Part shown: one piece after another, positions 9,809 through 18,661 of the stretch
Numbering within the stretch: position 1 is the stretch's first letter
Layout of the letters: each line of letters begins with the position of its first letter
IMG/VR virus record: IMGVR_UViG_3300047322_001237
Coordinates: 186,001 to 250,000 of that record
Length of the DNA stretch: 64,000 bases
From: a virus
Strand: one strand, 5' to 3'
The notes under the pieces: generated by a model
What the model was told of the DNA's origin: nothing
The model's database searches: none
The model's input: only the letters and a program-made list of their open reading frames with translations
Translations under genes and position numbers: made by a program

Positions 9809-9852
9809 CCTACCCAAGACGTGTAGAACGTATTAGGTCACCGCACGAGCCG

Positions 9853-11151
9853 TTAGGCCGCTGCCTTAGCTTCTTCCGGCTTGGCTTCTTCCTTCTTCGC
9901 GCCGAAGGCCTTGATCGACTGCTCGACTTGCTGGTTGAGCGACTTGCCGACCTTGACCGCGTACGAAGCGAGCGCCACGTACGGCGTGTCGATCAGCTTG
10001 AGCGCTGCGCGCGCTGCCTTGATCGCTTCGCCCTGGCCTTCTTCCTTCTTCTGCGCTTCGTCCATCGCCTTCAGCAGCTCGTTCTTCGCCTTCTCGCCGC
10101 TGGCGATCGCGCCTTCGTTCGCCTTGATCGCCTGACCGATGTTGATCACGGCGTCGCAGACGGCGATCATGTGTTCCTTGTTCTGGTGAACCGGAACGTC
10201 TTCGCCCTTGAAGTCTGCCGAGGTCTTGTTGAACGGCATGATGCCGGCCTTCGACTTCTCGATGTCCTTCGCGATCACCACGACGAGTGCGTTGCCGCCG
10301 GGCAGTTCTTCCGAACGGCCGACCTTTGCTTCGCCTTCGACCGGGATGCCTTGCGATGCTGCGTCGTGCACGGCTTGCAGGCCGAACGCGTCGTGATCGA
10401 GTGCCTTCGCGAGTTCGCCGATGTTCGACAGATCCTTCGTGCTGCCTTCGATGCCCGACGTCCATGCGCCGTAATCGCTGAACACCTTCTTCGCGACTTC
10501 AGCCATGCGCGCAGCGCCTTCAGCGCCTTCCGGCACTTTGCCTGCGATGTGCAGTGCCTTCGCCATGCCGGCGTTCTTGAAGGTCTTCTCGCTGGCTTCG
10601 CCATCGACCTTGCCTGCCGCGGCCTTCAGTTCTTCGGCGCGCTTCATCATCGGCTCGGTGTTGTCCCAGAGCTTCTTCCAGAACGACTTGATCCACTCGA
10701 TCGCCTTCTTGACGGCGGCGACGATCGTGGCCCACACCTTCTGCAGCGTTTCTTTCACTTCTTCCAGCGCGATCTTGGTCGCGTCTTCACGGCGCGAGAT
10801 CGAACCGAACGATTCGAGGGCCGGCGTCACGCGCTTCGTGTTGATGCTGACGCGCTTGTACATGTGGTTCAACGACGTCCGCAGGATCGCAGCACCGCCT
10901 TGTTCCAGGCCGCCGTGCTCGAGCGCTGCCTTCAGGTCGTCGCGGATCGATTCGAGCGCTTCTGCGGTGTCGACGGCTTCGTCGGTCAGCGCATCGTGTT
11001 CGGCCAGGCCGGCTTCGTCTTCGGCGATGTCCGTCAGACCTTCTTCTTGCGAGTTCGCGAGGTCCGACACTTCGCTGGTTTCGGCTTCTTCGGGCAGCAG
11101 GTTTTCTTCTTCCATCGCTGCGACGAGACCAACGTGAGAAATGCGACGCAT
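9853..11151 (-). CDS. Internal virion protein paralog 4
   Basis: 432 residues. The acidic N-terminal part (residues 14-65) is followed by two candidate maturation sites, ALE at 111-113 and ALE at 128-130, then EVKETLQKVWATIVAAV and a Trp-rich helix ending SFWKKLW, matching the layout of the three neighbours. The C-terminal half is Ala/Lys/Glu-rich and helical, ending in a Lys/Glu/Ala tail. It is the most diverged of the four tandem paralogs. A 14-bp palindrome lies 10 bp above the start codon. Role inferred: capsid inner-body or ejected protein. Confidence 0.72.
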   Translation of the reverse strand: MRRISHVGLVAAMEEENLLPEEAETSEVSDLANSQEEGLTDIAEDEAGLAEHDALTDEAVDTAEALESIRDDLKAALEHGGLEQGGAAILRTSLNHMYKRVSINTKRVTPALESFGSISRREDATKIALEEVKETLQKVWATIVAAVKKAIEWIKSFWKKLWDNTEPMMKRAEELKAAAGKVDGEASEKTFKNAGMAKALHIAGKVPEGAEGAARMAEVAKKVFSDYGAWTSGIEGSTKDLSNIGELAKALDHDAFGLQAVHDAASQGIPVEGEAKVGRSEELPGGNALVVVIAKDIEKSKAGIMPFNKTSADFKGEDVPVHQNKEHMIAVCDAVINIGQAIKANEGAIASGEKAKNELLKAMDEAQKKEEGQGEAIKAARAALKLIDTPYVALASYAVKVGKSLNQQVEQSIKAFGAKKEEAKPEEAKAAA

Positions 11152-11160
11152 GTTACTGCT

Positions 11161-11174
11161 CCTATTGCAATAGG
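11161..11174. promoter_or_regulatory. 14-bp perfect palindrome upstream of paralog 4
   Basis: CCTATTGCAATAGG is a perfect palindrome 10 bp upstream of the ATG at 11151. A second inverted repeat, AGTACC/GGTACT, lies at 11196-11212. Either could be a binding site or a leader hairpin. There is no direct evidence of function. Confidence 0.35.
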
Positions 11175-11265
11175 TAATTGAGAGGATGACTAACCAGTAC
11201 CCGCGCGGTACTTGCTATCCCACCCGCGGTGAGACGGCTATACTATTGGCGGGAAAAAGGCCGGC

Positions 11266-11874
11266 TCAGAGGTTGCCGAACAGAAGGTGCAGCGTGCCCA
11301 GGAGGTCTTCTATGCCGCCCGGTTGCGAGAGCCATCGCTGGATCACGTTGGCCAGCGAATAGTCCAAGAGCGACGGGTACACGCCGTCCTTGTAGATCTG
11401 GAAGAACTCTTTCGCCGTCGGCGTGAATTCTTGCGGACGCTCGCCTGCATCGTTCATCTGCAGGAAGCTTGCCCACGTTTCCAGACTCATCTGCCGACGG
11501 CCCGTGGAAATGAAGCGCAGCATGTCGTCCAGGAAGCGCAGATGCACGTCCCCGACAGCTGGGCTTTGCATCTGCGCTTTGCACCAACTGTAGAAGTTCC
11601 GGTCACCGAAGGCGTCGAGCGCGGCGATCAGAACCCTCTCGCGGAAATCGAACGACATCGTGGACGCAGCACGCTTGATGTGCTGAGCGTACAGAGTCTC
11701 CACGACCGGATTCGCGTCAGCGGTGTTCTGCTGGGGCGTGACGATACCAACCGAGGTCGTTGTGCGAACGCGAATCTCGTACGGGCGGGGCTTGGCGACA
11801 AGCCGGGGAGGGAGGACTTTGCCCAGAAATCCCCGCGGGTACAGCCGAAGCCCAGCGGCGATGAGTTCAGGCAT
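11266..11874 (-). CDS. Conserved phage structural-block protein
   Basis: 202 residues beginning MPELIAAGLRLYPRG. It is soluble, with no signal peptide or catalytic motif. The start codon overlaps the stop of the upstream gene by 8 bp (11867-11874), so translation is probably coupled. Its position between internal-virion and other structural genes suggests a head or tail role. I do not recognise the family. Confidence 0.65.
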   Translation of the reverse strand: MPELIAAGLRLYPRGFLGKVLPPRLVAKPRPYEIRVRTTTSVGIVTPQQNTADANPVVETLYAQHIKRAASTMSFDFRERVLIAALDAFGDRNFYSWCKAQMQSPAVGDVHLRFLDDMLRFISTGRRQMSLETWASFLQMNDAGERPQEFTPTAKEFFQIYKDGVYPSLLDYSLANVIQRWLSQPGGIEDLLGTLHLLFGNL

Positions 11875-12757
11875 ATTTCGCCTCCATCGACGCGATCTTC
11901 GCGTTCAGGCCCTGCACGCGGTTCTCCATGTACTGGATTTCGTTCTGCAGGGCAGCGTCGGGCTTGCGCTCGTTGAGCTTTTCCAAGTTCAGCTTGCGCA
12001 GCTGCACGAGGCGCAGTTCTTCCTTCGCCGCGTTGTAGCGTGCGACTTCGCCTTCCGCGCTCCACTTGCCCCACCAGTAGAACGGATTCATCTTCGCGTT
12101 GATGAAGCCGAACTTGAACGGGTCAAGGCGTTTCTCGCCGAGTGTCTCGCGCAATGCGTGCGGATCCGACGACTTGATCGTGATCTCGGGGATGCTCTCG
12201 ATGGCTTCCTCGACCGACTTCACGGCCTGCGACACGCTTTCGAAGGCGGTGCAGAATGCGATGAAGTTCTGGCTGATCCACTTCTCTTCCGCCGGCGTGA
12301 TGGCGTCCTTGGTCGACGTATCGCTGTCCGGGATGAGTGCCGTCTCGTGCACGAATGCGTAGTTCACCAGCTTGCGCGCGAACTTCGACACGAACGCGAC
12401 GGCTTCGATGAACTGCAGCACGTTCGCCTTCTTGTAGGTGAGGGCGATCGACGCAACTTCCTCGTTGTAGCTCTTGATGACGTAGCCTTCGGCGGCCGCA
12501 AGCGTACCCACGGATTCCTTCAGGCCGGCTTCGATCACGGCGATCATGTTGCCGCCCTTGACCAGTCGCGAGAACGAGCTGGCGAAGCCTTTCATTTCTT
12601 CCGACTTCCACTTCCACTTGCCGAGCAGCGGCACCGCCACTTCATAGGCGGGCAGGGTGGTTTCGCGGAGTTCGACGCGCGTGTTGCGCACGTCGTCGAG
12701 AATTTGATCCTTGCGCAGCGTCGGAAACAGACTGGCGAGGTACGCTTCGATTTTCAT
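11867..12757 (-). CDS. Probable virion protein with C-terminal coiled coil
   Basis: 296 residues from the ATG at 12757 (MKIEAYLASLFP). An upstream ATG at 12787 would only add a short tail that overlaps a hairpin. The protein is helical, with a coiled-coil-like C-terminus (about 250-295, Leu/Glu/Asn heptad-like) and a WWGKW aromatic cluster near 228. No enzyme motif is seen. It is coupled to the next gene by an 8-bp overlap and preceded by a hairpin at 12781-12812. A structural or assembly role is inferred from context. Confidence 0.68.
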   Translation of the reverse strand: MKIEAYLASLFPTLRKDQILDDVRNTRVELRETTLPAYEVAVPLLGKWKWKSEEMKGFASSFSRLVKGGNMIAVIEAGLKESVGTLAAAEGYVIKSYNEEVASIALTYKKANVLQFIEAVAFVSKFARKLVNYAFVHETALIPDSDTSTKDAITPAEEKWISQNFIAFCTAFESVSQAVKSVEEAIESIPEITIKSSDPHALRETLGEKRLDPFKFGFINAKMNPFYWWGKWSAEGEVARYNAAKEELRLVQLRKLNLEKLNERKPDAALQNEIQYMENRVQGLNAKIASMEAKYA

Positions 12758-12780
12758 GGTTTCTACGAACCCAGTGATAA

Positions 12781-12812
12781 CCCACACGCTCAGCCGAAGC
12801 TAAGCGCGTGGG
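12781..12812 (-). terminator. Hairpin after the gene at 12831-14258
   Basis: CCCACACGCT pairs with AGCGCGTGGG with one mismatch. On the minus strand it is followed by TTATCACTGG. It could be a weak terminator or a processing site between two structural genes. Confidence 0.45.
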
Positions 12813-12830
12813 CGAATGGAAAGGAGTCTG

Positions 12831-14258
12831 TTACAGCGACGGGCTGTGGCCGACCTGGTAAGCGCGCAGGATGTCGCTCACGTCCGGACCCGACTTGCTT
12901 GCGCTCTTGAGATCACGGAAGCTGACATCGGTCGGTTCGGGCAGACCGCGGTGGTAGAAGCGCACGCGCGACCATTCCTTGTCGATCACGGCGACGATCA
13001 TCAGCGAGGTCTTCTCGAACACCTTCTGACGCGTGGCGAAGTGGTCGAACTCACCGCCCAGCGAGAGCTCCAGCTCCGAAATTGCGGTCGTCGACGTCAC
13101 GACCATGTTCGATGCGGCCGCGACCGACGGATTGCCGCTGTAGAGCGCAGCGAGCGTGTTCTTCTTCTCCTTTGCCAGGATGTTCATGTACAGCGCGTCG
13201 CCGTTGGCCATCAGGTTCTTGCGATGGGCGTCGATCAGGTCGCGGCAGAACACCAGATCCTTCCAGAACGCGAGACGGCCCGATTTCCAGCCGTGGTAGC
13301 GCTCCTTCGAGGACGTCTCTTCGTCGGCGAGGGATAAAATATGAACCAGCTTAGCCGTCGGGATCGTGTTTGCGATCAAGCGGATCGAGACCGGCACGGT
13401 GTACGTGGTGCCGTTGTGCGTGAGGTTGACCTCCAGCATCTTGCCCACGGACAGATTCGAGTTCTCCTTGATCTCGGAGACCGTATCGCGACCGAACGAA
13501 GCCGCTACGCGCGCACGCTCTGCTTCCTCGCGCTCGATGCGCGAAATGTCGTCGAGCTGACGCAGCGTGTGGTGGAATTCATCGCGGTATTCTCGCGTAT
13601 CGCCACGGCCAAATTCCTTGTTGACATCGTCACGGGCCTTGTCTTCGCGCTCCGTCTGAGCCTGTTCGCGGTCGCGCTTCCGATCGCTGTGCTTTTCATC
13701 CGATGCACGGCGTGCATCATCGTGCTTCGCGCCTTCCTGCTCGCGGTTCATGCGCCAAAGCTTGTGCGCACGCTCAGCGTTCTTCATCGCCTCGTCCGGA
13801 TCGATCTGACGACCCTGGGAACCGCCGGCCGATTCCATCGCCACTGAGTTCTCCCAGTGAACGGGCAGGCGGTCCTGGTAGGCCTCTTTGGCAAGCATGT
13901 GGTTCAGGTTCGTCCTCACGTCGCTGACGAGCTTGCCTTGTGCCTGGCCGAGATCGCGACTCGTCGCGAACTTGTCGAGGGTGTCCATCACCTTGACGTT
14001 TCCGATCGTCGAGTTCAGGGCCACGGCCTGCAGGTAGTAACCCGCAAAGATCGACTGCAACGACTGCATCACATCGTGCAGCTCGTCGACGAACAACACG
14101 TCCGTATCGACCAGGACCAACGGCTCCACGCGCGCGGCTTGCGAGAACGAGATGAGCGAGTCGTACTTGGGGTTGTTGAGCATCTGCGCGCGATCGACAA
14201 CCGCTTTGATTGCGCTGATCCCAACTTGAGTAGCGTTGATAGGCACGTCGGCACTCAT
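12831..14258 (-). CDS. Probable virion protein with highly charged central helix
   Basis: 475 residues from the ATG at 14258 (MSADVPINATQ). This start leaves a 34-bp gap to the divergent gene at 14293, so promoters for both must lie in or around 14259-14292. Residues about 160-245 are extremely rich in Arg, Lys, Glu and Asp and should form a long charged helix or coiled coil. The flanking regions are globular. No catalytic motif was found. It opens the leftward structural operon. Confidence 0.68.
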   Translation of the reverse strand: MSADVPINATQVGISAIKAVVDRAQMLNNPKYDSLISFSQAARVEPLVLVDTDVLFVDELHDVMQSLQSIFAGYYLQAVALNSTIGNVKVMDTLDKFATSRDLGQAQGKLVSDVRTNLNHMLAKEAYQDRLPVHWENSVAMESAGGSQGRQIDPDEAMKNAERAHKLWRMNREQEGAKHDDARRASDEKHSDRKRDREQAQTEREDKARDDVNKEFGRGDTREYRDEFHHTLRQLDDISRIEREEAERARVAASFGRDTVSEIKENSNLSVGKMLEVNLTHNGTTYTVPVSIRLIANTIPTAKLVHILSLADEETSSKERYHGWKSGRLAFWKDLVFCRDLIDAHRKNLMANGDALYMNILAKEKKNTLAALYSGNPSVAAASNMVVTSTTAISELELSLGGEFDHFATRQKVFEKTSLMIVAVIDKEWSRVRFYHRGLPEPTDVSFRDLKSASKSGPDVSDILRAYQVGHSPSL

Positions 14259-14292
14259 CGCATTTTCCTTTTTTCCAGAACAAGAGGTTAGT

Positions 14293-15621
14293 ATGGCTAA
14301 CGGTACGAACCCGGACGGCACATCCAATCCGAATGGCACGCCTGCAGCGCCTGATTTGACAGACGTATTTGCAAAGGCTGGAGTGAGTCCCGCCGATGCA
14401 GTGGATTCGGTGCTGTTGGGGACACCGCAGACGACCCGAGGAACCGCAGCCTTGGCGAGTGCCTATTACGGCATCAACCATCGTCAAACGCCCGCAGCCA
14501 TTCCGATCAATAAAGACGTCTTTGGTTTGACGTTCTTTACGCGGCCAAACCTGAACCTGACGTTAGGGAACCTGCGCGCGGCGCGCCTGTTTAACCCGCT
14601 AACGACCACGAATCAGTACAGCCTTCAAAGAATTATTCGTTGCTACCTCGACCCGCGCAGCAACCACGGTGAGAACGCCGGTCAGGCGCCCGTGACTTCG
14701 CCCATGGTCGATCCCCAGCAAGCCTTCATCCCGATTTTGACGAACACCTTGATGTCGATTTCGGGCTGGCCTGATGTGACCGTGCCTTACACAACGTCCC
14801 ATGAGGGCGTGTATAAGGAGGTGTTTGGACTCGTGGACGGAGTCACCGAGTTCTATGGGGCATACGATATAACGGCCAATTTCCGCAACATTCCGGGTGA
14901 TCCGGTGACTGCGCTCTTCCTCTATTGGGCGCATTACATGTCCAACGTGTATCAGGGAAACATGATGCCGTACCCGGACATGATCATCGAAAACGAGATC
15001 GACTATCAGACCCGGATCTATCGCCTCGTCCTGGACCCGACCAAGACCAAGGTTCAGAAGATCGCGGCCTGCGGCGCGGCCTTTCCATACGCTGCCCCGA
15101 TTGGTGGCACCTCCTTCAACTACGACAGCGAGAAACCCTACAACCAGTCGAACGACCAGATCAGCATTCCGTTTGAATGCTTCGGGGCGATCTATCAGGA
15201 TCCGATTCTCCTGTACACCTTCAATCAGACCGTCTGTGCGTTCAACGACACGATGGCGGATCAGTATCGGAGCTCGCACTACACCAAGGTGCCGATGGGT
15301 GCGCTGGGGATCTTCAACAACCAGGGCTACCCCCGCATCGATCCAGATACGTGGGAGCTGGAGTGGTGGGTCGATAACGACGTCTACAAGCGCTTCCTGC
15401 CTTGGATGACGACCAACAGCGTGCAGGTCAACAACACGACGTATCAGCAGGTGGTGCCGAACACCAGCACGCTCTCGACGGGCGCAACGCCAGCGAGCAG
15501 CAGTAACCAGTCCAGCGAAAGCAGCAGCACGCTCTACACCGCGCACAACGAACCGACTGTTGATCCGACGGTGACGGGTAAAGCGATTCGCGCGATGCCT
15601 AGCACGACCAACAATGCCTAA
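14293..15621 (+). CDS. Virion structural protein (baseplate/tail type)
   Basis: 442 residues starting MANGTNPDGTS at 14293, with AAGAGG about 6 bp upstream as ribosome binding site. An in-frame ATG at 14236 would overlap the divergent gene and is less likely. The N-terminus (Asn/Gly/Pro/Thr-rich) and the C-terminus (Ser/Thr-rich, residues about 400-430) are low-complexity. The middle is aromatic and beta-rich. It is directly followed by a 990-residue gene 9 bp downstream. A structural role is inferred from composition and context. Confidence 0.68.
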   Translation: MANGTNPDGTSNPNGTPAAPDLTDVFAKAGVSPADAVDSVLLGTPQTTRGTAALASAYYGINHRQTPAAIPINKDVFGLTFFTRPNLNLTLGNLRAARLFNPLTTTNQYSLQRIIRCYLDPRSNHGENAGQAPVTSPMVDPQQAFIPILTNTLMSISGWPDVTVPYTTSHEGVYKEVFGLVDGVTEFYGAYDITANFRNIPGDPVTALFLYWAHYMSNVYQGNMMPYPDMIIENEIDYQTRIYRLVLDPTKTKVQKIAACGAAFPYAAPIGGTSFNYDSEKPYNQSNDQISIPFECFGAIYQDPILLYTFNQTVCAFNDTMADQYRSSHYTKVPMGALGIFNNQGYPRIDPDTWELEWWVDNDVYKRFLPWMTTNSVQVNNTTYQQVVPNTSTLSTGATPASSSNQSSESSSTLYTAHNEPTVDPTVTGKAIRAMPSTTNNA

Positions 15622-15630
15622 GGATTAAGC

Positions 15631-18603
15631 ATGACCACGACTTCCCTTTCGATTACGACTGTTCCCTCGGGTAGTCCGACGATCGCTGACTTGATCGACA
15701 ACATCCTGGACTATCAGTACAACCCGGCCGGCATTCAGCAGGTGCAGTACAACTACCTGAACGAAGTGACGGGCGGCAAGGTAACGATCGTCGATCCGAC
15801 CAACCCGTACGTGCATGCGCTCGAGACGAGTGCCGTGAACACGGCTGCGTTCCTGCAGCAGAACGCTGCACTGAATCGCAAGCGTTACGTGGTCGCAGCC
15901 CAGACGATGAGCGATCTGTATCTGCACATGTCGGACACCGACTACGTCAATCGATTCGCCACACCGGCGACATCTACCTGGTCGATGCTGATCGGGGAGA
16001 CCGAGCTTCTGAACAAGCTCGTGCTGGATCCCTCGACTGGTCTCAAGAAGATGGTGATTCCGCGCAACACCTTCTTTACCGTGGGCGATGTGCAGTTCAG
16101 TCTCCAGTATCCGATCGTCATCCAGCAGATGGCGCACGGCGGTCTGAGCATCACCTACGACACGACGACGACGTCGCCGCTGCAAACGCTGTCGTCGAAC
16201 CTGGTGCAGTGGTCATACCGTCCTGCCGCGGACCAGAACTGGGTTTATATGGAATTCCCGATTCAGCAGTTCGACATCATCACCCGCAACGGTACGTGTT
16301 CGCCAGCGCAGGCGTTTAATCTCACCGTTCCCGTGAGCGACCAGTTCTACTATTGCCGAGTGTATTCGCAGGATCCGACTACCTTGCGCTGGACCGAGAT
16401 GCAGGTGACGTACTCGACCGAGGTCTACGATCCCCTGACGCCGACGGCCGTCGTTACGCTGGATACGAACACCCAGACGGGCGGCACTGAAGCGACCGTG
16501 ATGATTCCGCAGGTCTATACGACGACGCGATTGCTCAACCAGAACATCCGGATCGATCTGTACGAGACGAAGGGTCCGCTCAACATGAACCTTGCCAACT
16601 ACGATAGCAGCGCGTTCGCTGCGACGTTCCTGGCAATCGATTCGAACGACTCGACGGTCTACACGGCGCCGGTGAACACCTTCCAGTCCCTGATCACGTA
16701 TTCGGACCAGGTCGTGCTGGGGGGCACCGACGCAGTGGACTTTGCGACGCTGCGCCAACAGGTGATTGACAACTCGGTTGGACCTCAGTCGCTGCCGATC
16801 ACGCCGGCGCAGATCACCGACGTGCTGAATCAGCAGGGCTTCGGCGTGGTGAAGAACATCGACAACATCACCGACCGGACGTTCCTCGCGACGGCGCCCA
16901 TGCCGCAGCCGACGGACTCGACGCTGATCACGGCAGCCAACAGCACGATCGAGACGATCACGACATCCGTGACGGAGGCAGTGACGAACAGCGCAGTGAT
17001 TGACAACGGGACGAGCATCACGATCACGCCCAAGATGCTGTATCAGAACAACAACGGCGTCGTGACCATGGTGACCGATGCGGTCCTGAATCAGCTCAAC
17101 GCGATGACGGTCAGCAACAAAGCGCTGGCGATCAGCGCCGGCAACTACCTGTGGAGTCCGTTCCACTATGTCGTCGACATGACGAACAGTGAATTGGCTT
17201 TCCGTCCGTACTATCTCGCAGCACCGAAGGTCGTCACCAAACTTTGGGTCGGCGAGAACGACAGCACGGGCCTGGAAGTGAGCACGAACACTTACAGCCT
17301 CGTCACGACGGACACCGGGTACAAGCTCACGCTGGCGACCACGTCAAGCGCAGCGTACCAGGCGCTCAACGACGCGGAAGTCTACTGCCAGCTTTCGTTC
17401 ATCCCGCCGGGTGAGACGGCACGTGCTTATCTGCAGGGCACGCTCGCGGGCAAGACGAGTGCCGGAGAACGGATCTTCGAATTTGACCTCTCGACGAATT
17501 TCAACATCAACTCGAGCGGTTACATGTTCCTGACGAGGTTCTTCATGTACAACGCAACGCCGCGTCTGACGGGGGCAGAACTCACGACGACGTTCGATGT
17601 GGTGTACTCGACGAGCGCGGACTTGCCGACGACGTGGGCGCAAGGCGCGGTGGACAAGGTGGTCGGTCACTTCCTCGTGCCGTCCAACGCCGCGGGCATC
17701 ACGAACGAGCAACTAGTGATCGAGCTGGGACAGTACTTGAACACGCTCTGGTCGCGCAGTCGCAGCGTGGTCTCGACGATCCAGTACGAGACGTACAAGA
17801 CGAACGTGCCGTACTACTACAAGGAGGACGTCTATCAGATCGATCCGACGACGGGTAGCGCGATCTCGATCGTCAACGGTGCGCCGAAGTTCACAATCCT
17901 GCATCACAAGGGTGATCCGGTGCTGAATCCCGATGGCTCGCCGAGCTACCAGCACAAGGCGGGCGACGTGATTCTGGACGGGGCGAACAACCCAATCCCG
18001 ACCAATCCGCGGGGCGTCAGTCAGCAGCTCGACATCATGATGATCGATGCGACTTACCGCTTCGCTACGGACAGCGTTGCAGCGACCTACGTGCAGCAGT
18101 TGGTCACGACGGTGGTGGGATGGCTCATGGGTTCGTTCGAGACGATGAACGAGCAGCTCCTTGAGAACACCTCGCTTTACTACTACCCGGTGGCGAATAT
18201 GGGTACGGTGCGCGTGTACGGTCCGGATGGCCTCATCTACAACGTGGATGCGGGACAGAAGTTCACGGTGACGTGTCTGGTGCCGAAGACGGTGTTCAAC
18301 AACGACGCGCTCAAGCAGCAGTTGCAGGCGACCACGATCTCCACGATCGCCGCACAGCTCAAGAACAGCGTCGTGTCCGATTCGTCGATCAACTCCGCGC
18401 TCACGGCCGCCTACGGCAGCGACGTGGTGAGCTTCATCCAGTCGGGCTTGGGCGGAAGCCTGAACCTCAACACCATGACGCTGCTCGACCAGTCGACGCA
18501 GCTCGGTATCGCCAAGCAGTTGGTGGCTAACGCCGACGGATCGCTGACAGTCCAGGAAGCAGTAACAGTCAGCTTCGTCGCGTACAACGTGGCGACCAGC
18601 TAA
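15631..18603 (+). CDS. Large virion protein, putative baseplate wedge component
   Basis: 990 residues, Thr/Ser/Gln-rich and beta-rich, with no signal peptide. The layout (long N-terminal region, repeated beta segments, C-terminal alpha region with ELGQYLNTLWSRSRS near 700) recalls the large wedge proteins of myophage baseplates. I cannot point to a diagnostic domain, so the call is tentative. It forms a two-gene rightward unit with the gene ending at 15621. The unit ends at a hairpin (18616-18648) shared with the convergent gene. A large tail-spike-like protein is an alternative. Confidence 0.55.
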   Translation: MTTTSLSITTVPSGSPTIADLIDNILDYQYNPAGIQQVQYNYLNEVTGGKVTIVDPTNPYVHALETSAVNTAAFLQQNAALNRKRYVVAAQTMSDLYLHMSDTDYVNRFATPATSTWSMLIGETELLNKLVLDPSTGLKKMVIPRNTFFTVGDVQFSLQYPIVIQQMAHGGLSITYDTTTTSPLQTLSSNLVQWSYRPAADQNWVYMEFPIQQFDIITRNGTCSPAQAFNLTVPVSDQFYYCRVYSQDPTTLRWTEMQVTYSTEVYDPLTPTAVVTLDTNTQTGGTEATVMIPQVYTTTRLLNQNIRIDLYETKGPLNMNLANYDSSAFAATFLAIDSNDSTVYTAPVNTFQSLITYSDQVVLGGTDAVDFATLRQQVIDNSVGPQSLPITPAQITDVLNQQGFGVVKNIDNITDRTFLATAPMPQPTDSTLITAANSTIETITTSVTEAVTNSAVIDNGTSITITPKMLYQNNNGVVTMVTDAVLNQLNAMTVSNKALAISAGNYLWSPFHYVVDMTNSELAFRPYYLAAPKVVTKLWVGENDSTGLEVSTNTYSLVTTDTGYKLTLATTSSAAYQALNDAEVYCQLSFIPPGETARAYLQGTLAGKTSAGERIFEFDLSTNFNINSSGYMFLTRFFMYNATPRLTGAELTTTFDVVYSTSADLPTTWAQGAVDKVVGHFLVPSNAAGITNEQLVIELGQYLNTLWSRSRSVVSTIQYETYKTNVPYYYKEDVYQIDPTTGSAISIVNGAPKFTILHHKGDPVLNPDGSPSYQHKAGDVILDGANNPIPTNPRGVSQQLDIMMIDATYRFATDSVAATYVQQLVTTVVGWLMGSFETMNEQLLENTSLYYYPVANMGTVRVYGPDGLIYNVDAGQKFTVTCLVPKTVFNNDALKQQLQATTISTIAAQLKNSVVSDSSINSALTAAYGSDVVSFIQSGLGGSLNLNTMTLLDQSTQLGIAKQLVANADGSLTVQEAVTVSFVAYNVATS

Positions 18604-18615
18604 CAAACGGCATAG

Positions 18616-18648
18616 ACGCCAGGGAAGGCCACGAGCCCTCCCTGGCGC
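18616..18648. terminator. Bidirectional terminator between convergent genes
   Basis: CGCCAGGGA (18617-18625) pairs with TCCCTGGCG (18639-18647). Read leftward the stem is followed by TCTATGCCGTTTGTT. Read rightward it is followed by CTTATGACG. The TATG-CCG tail recurs after many hairpins in this window. Confidence 0.75.
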
Positions 18649-18661
18649 TTATGACGCACGG

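Noticed and set aside
6194-9826. Very long open frame on the plus strand (about 1210 codons)
   Set aside because: It lies antisense to three internal-virion-protein genes that have good starts, family resemblance and terminators. Its product is Arg/Phe/Leu-rich with no domain, as expected for the reverse frame of high-GC coding DNA.
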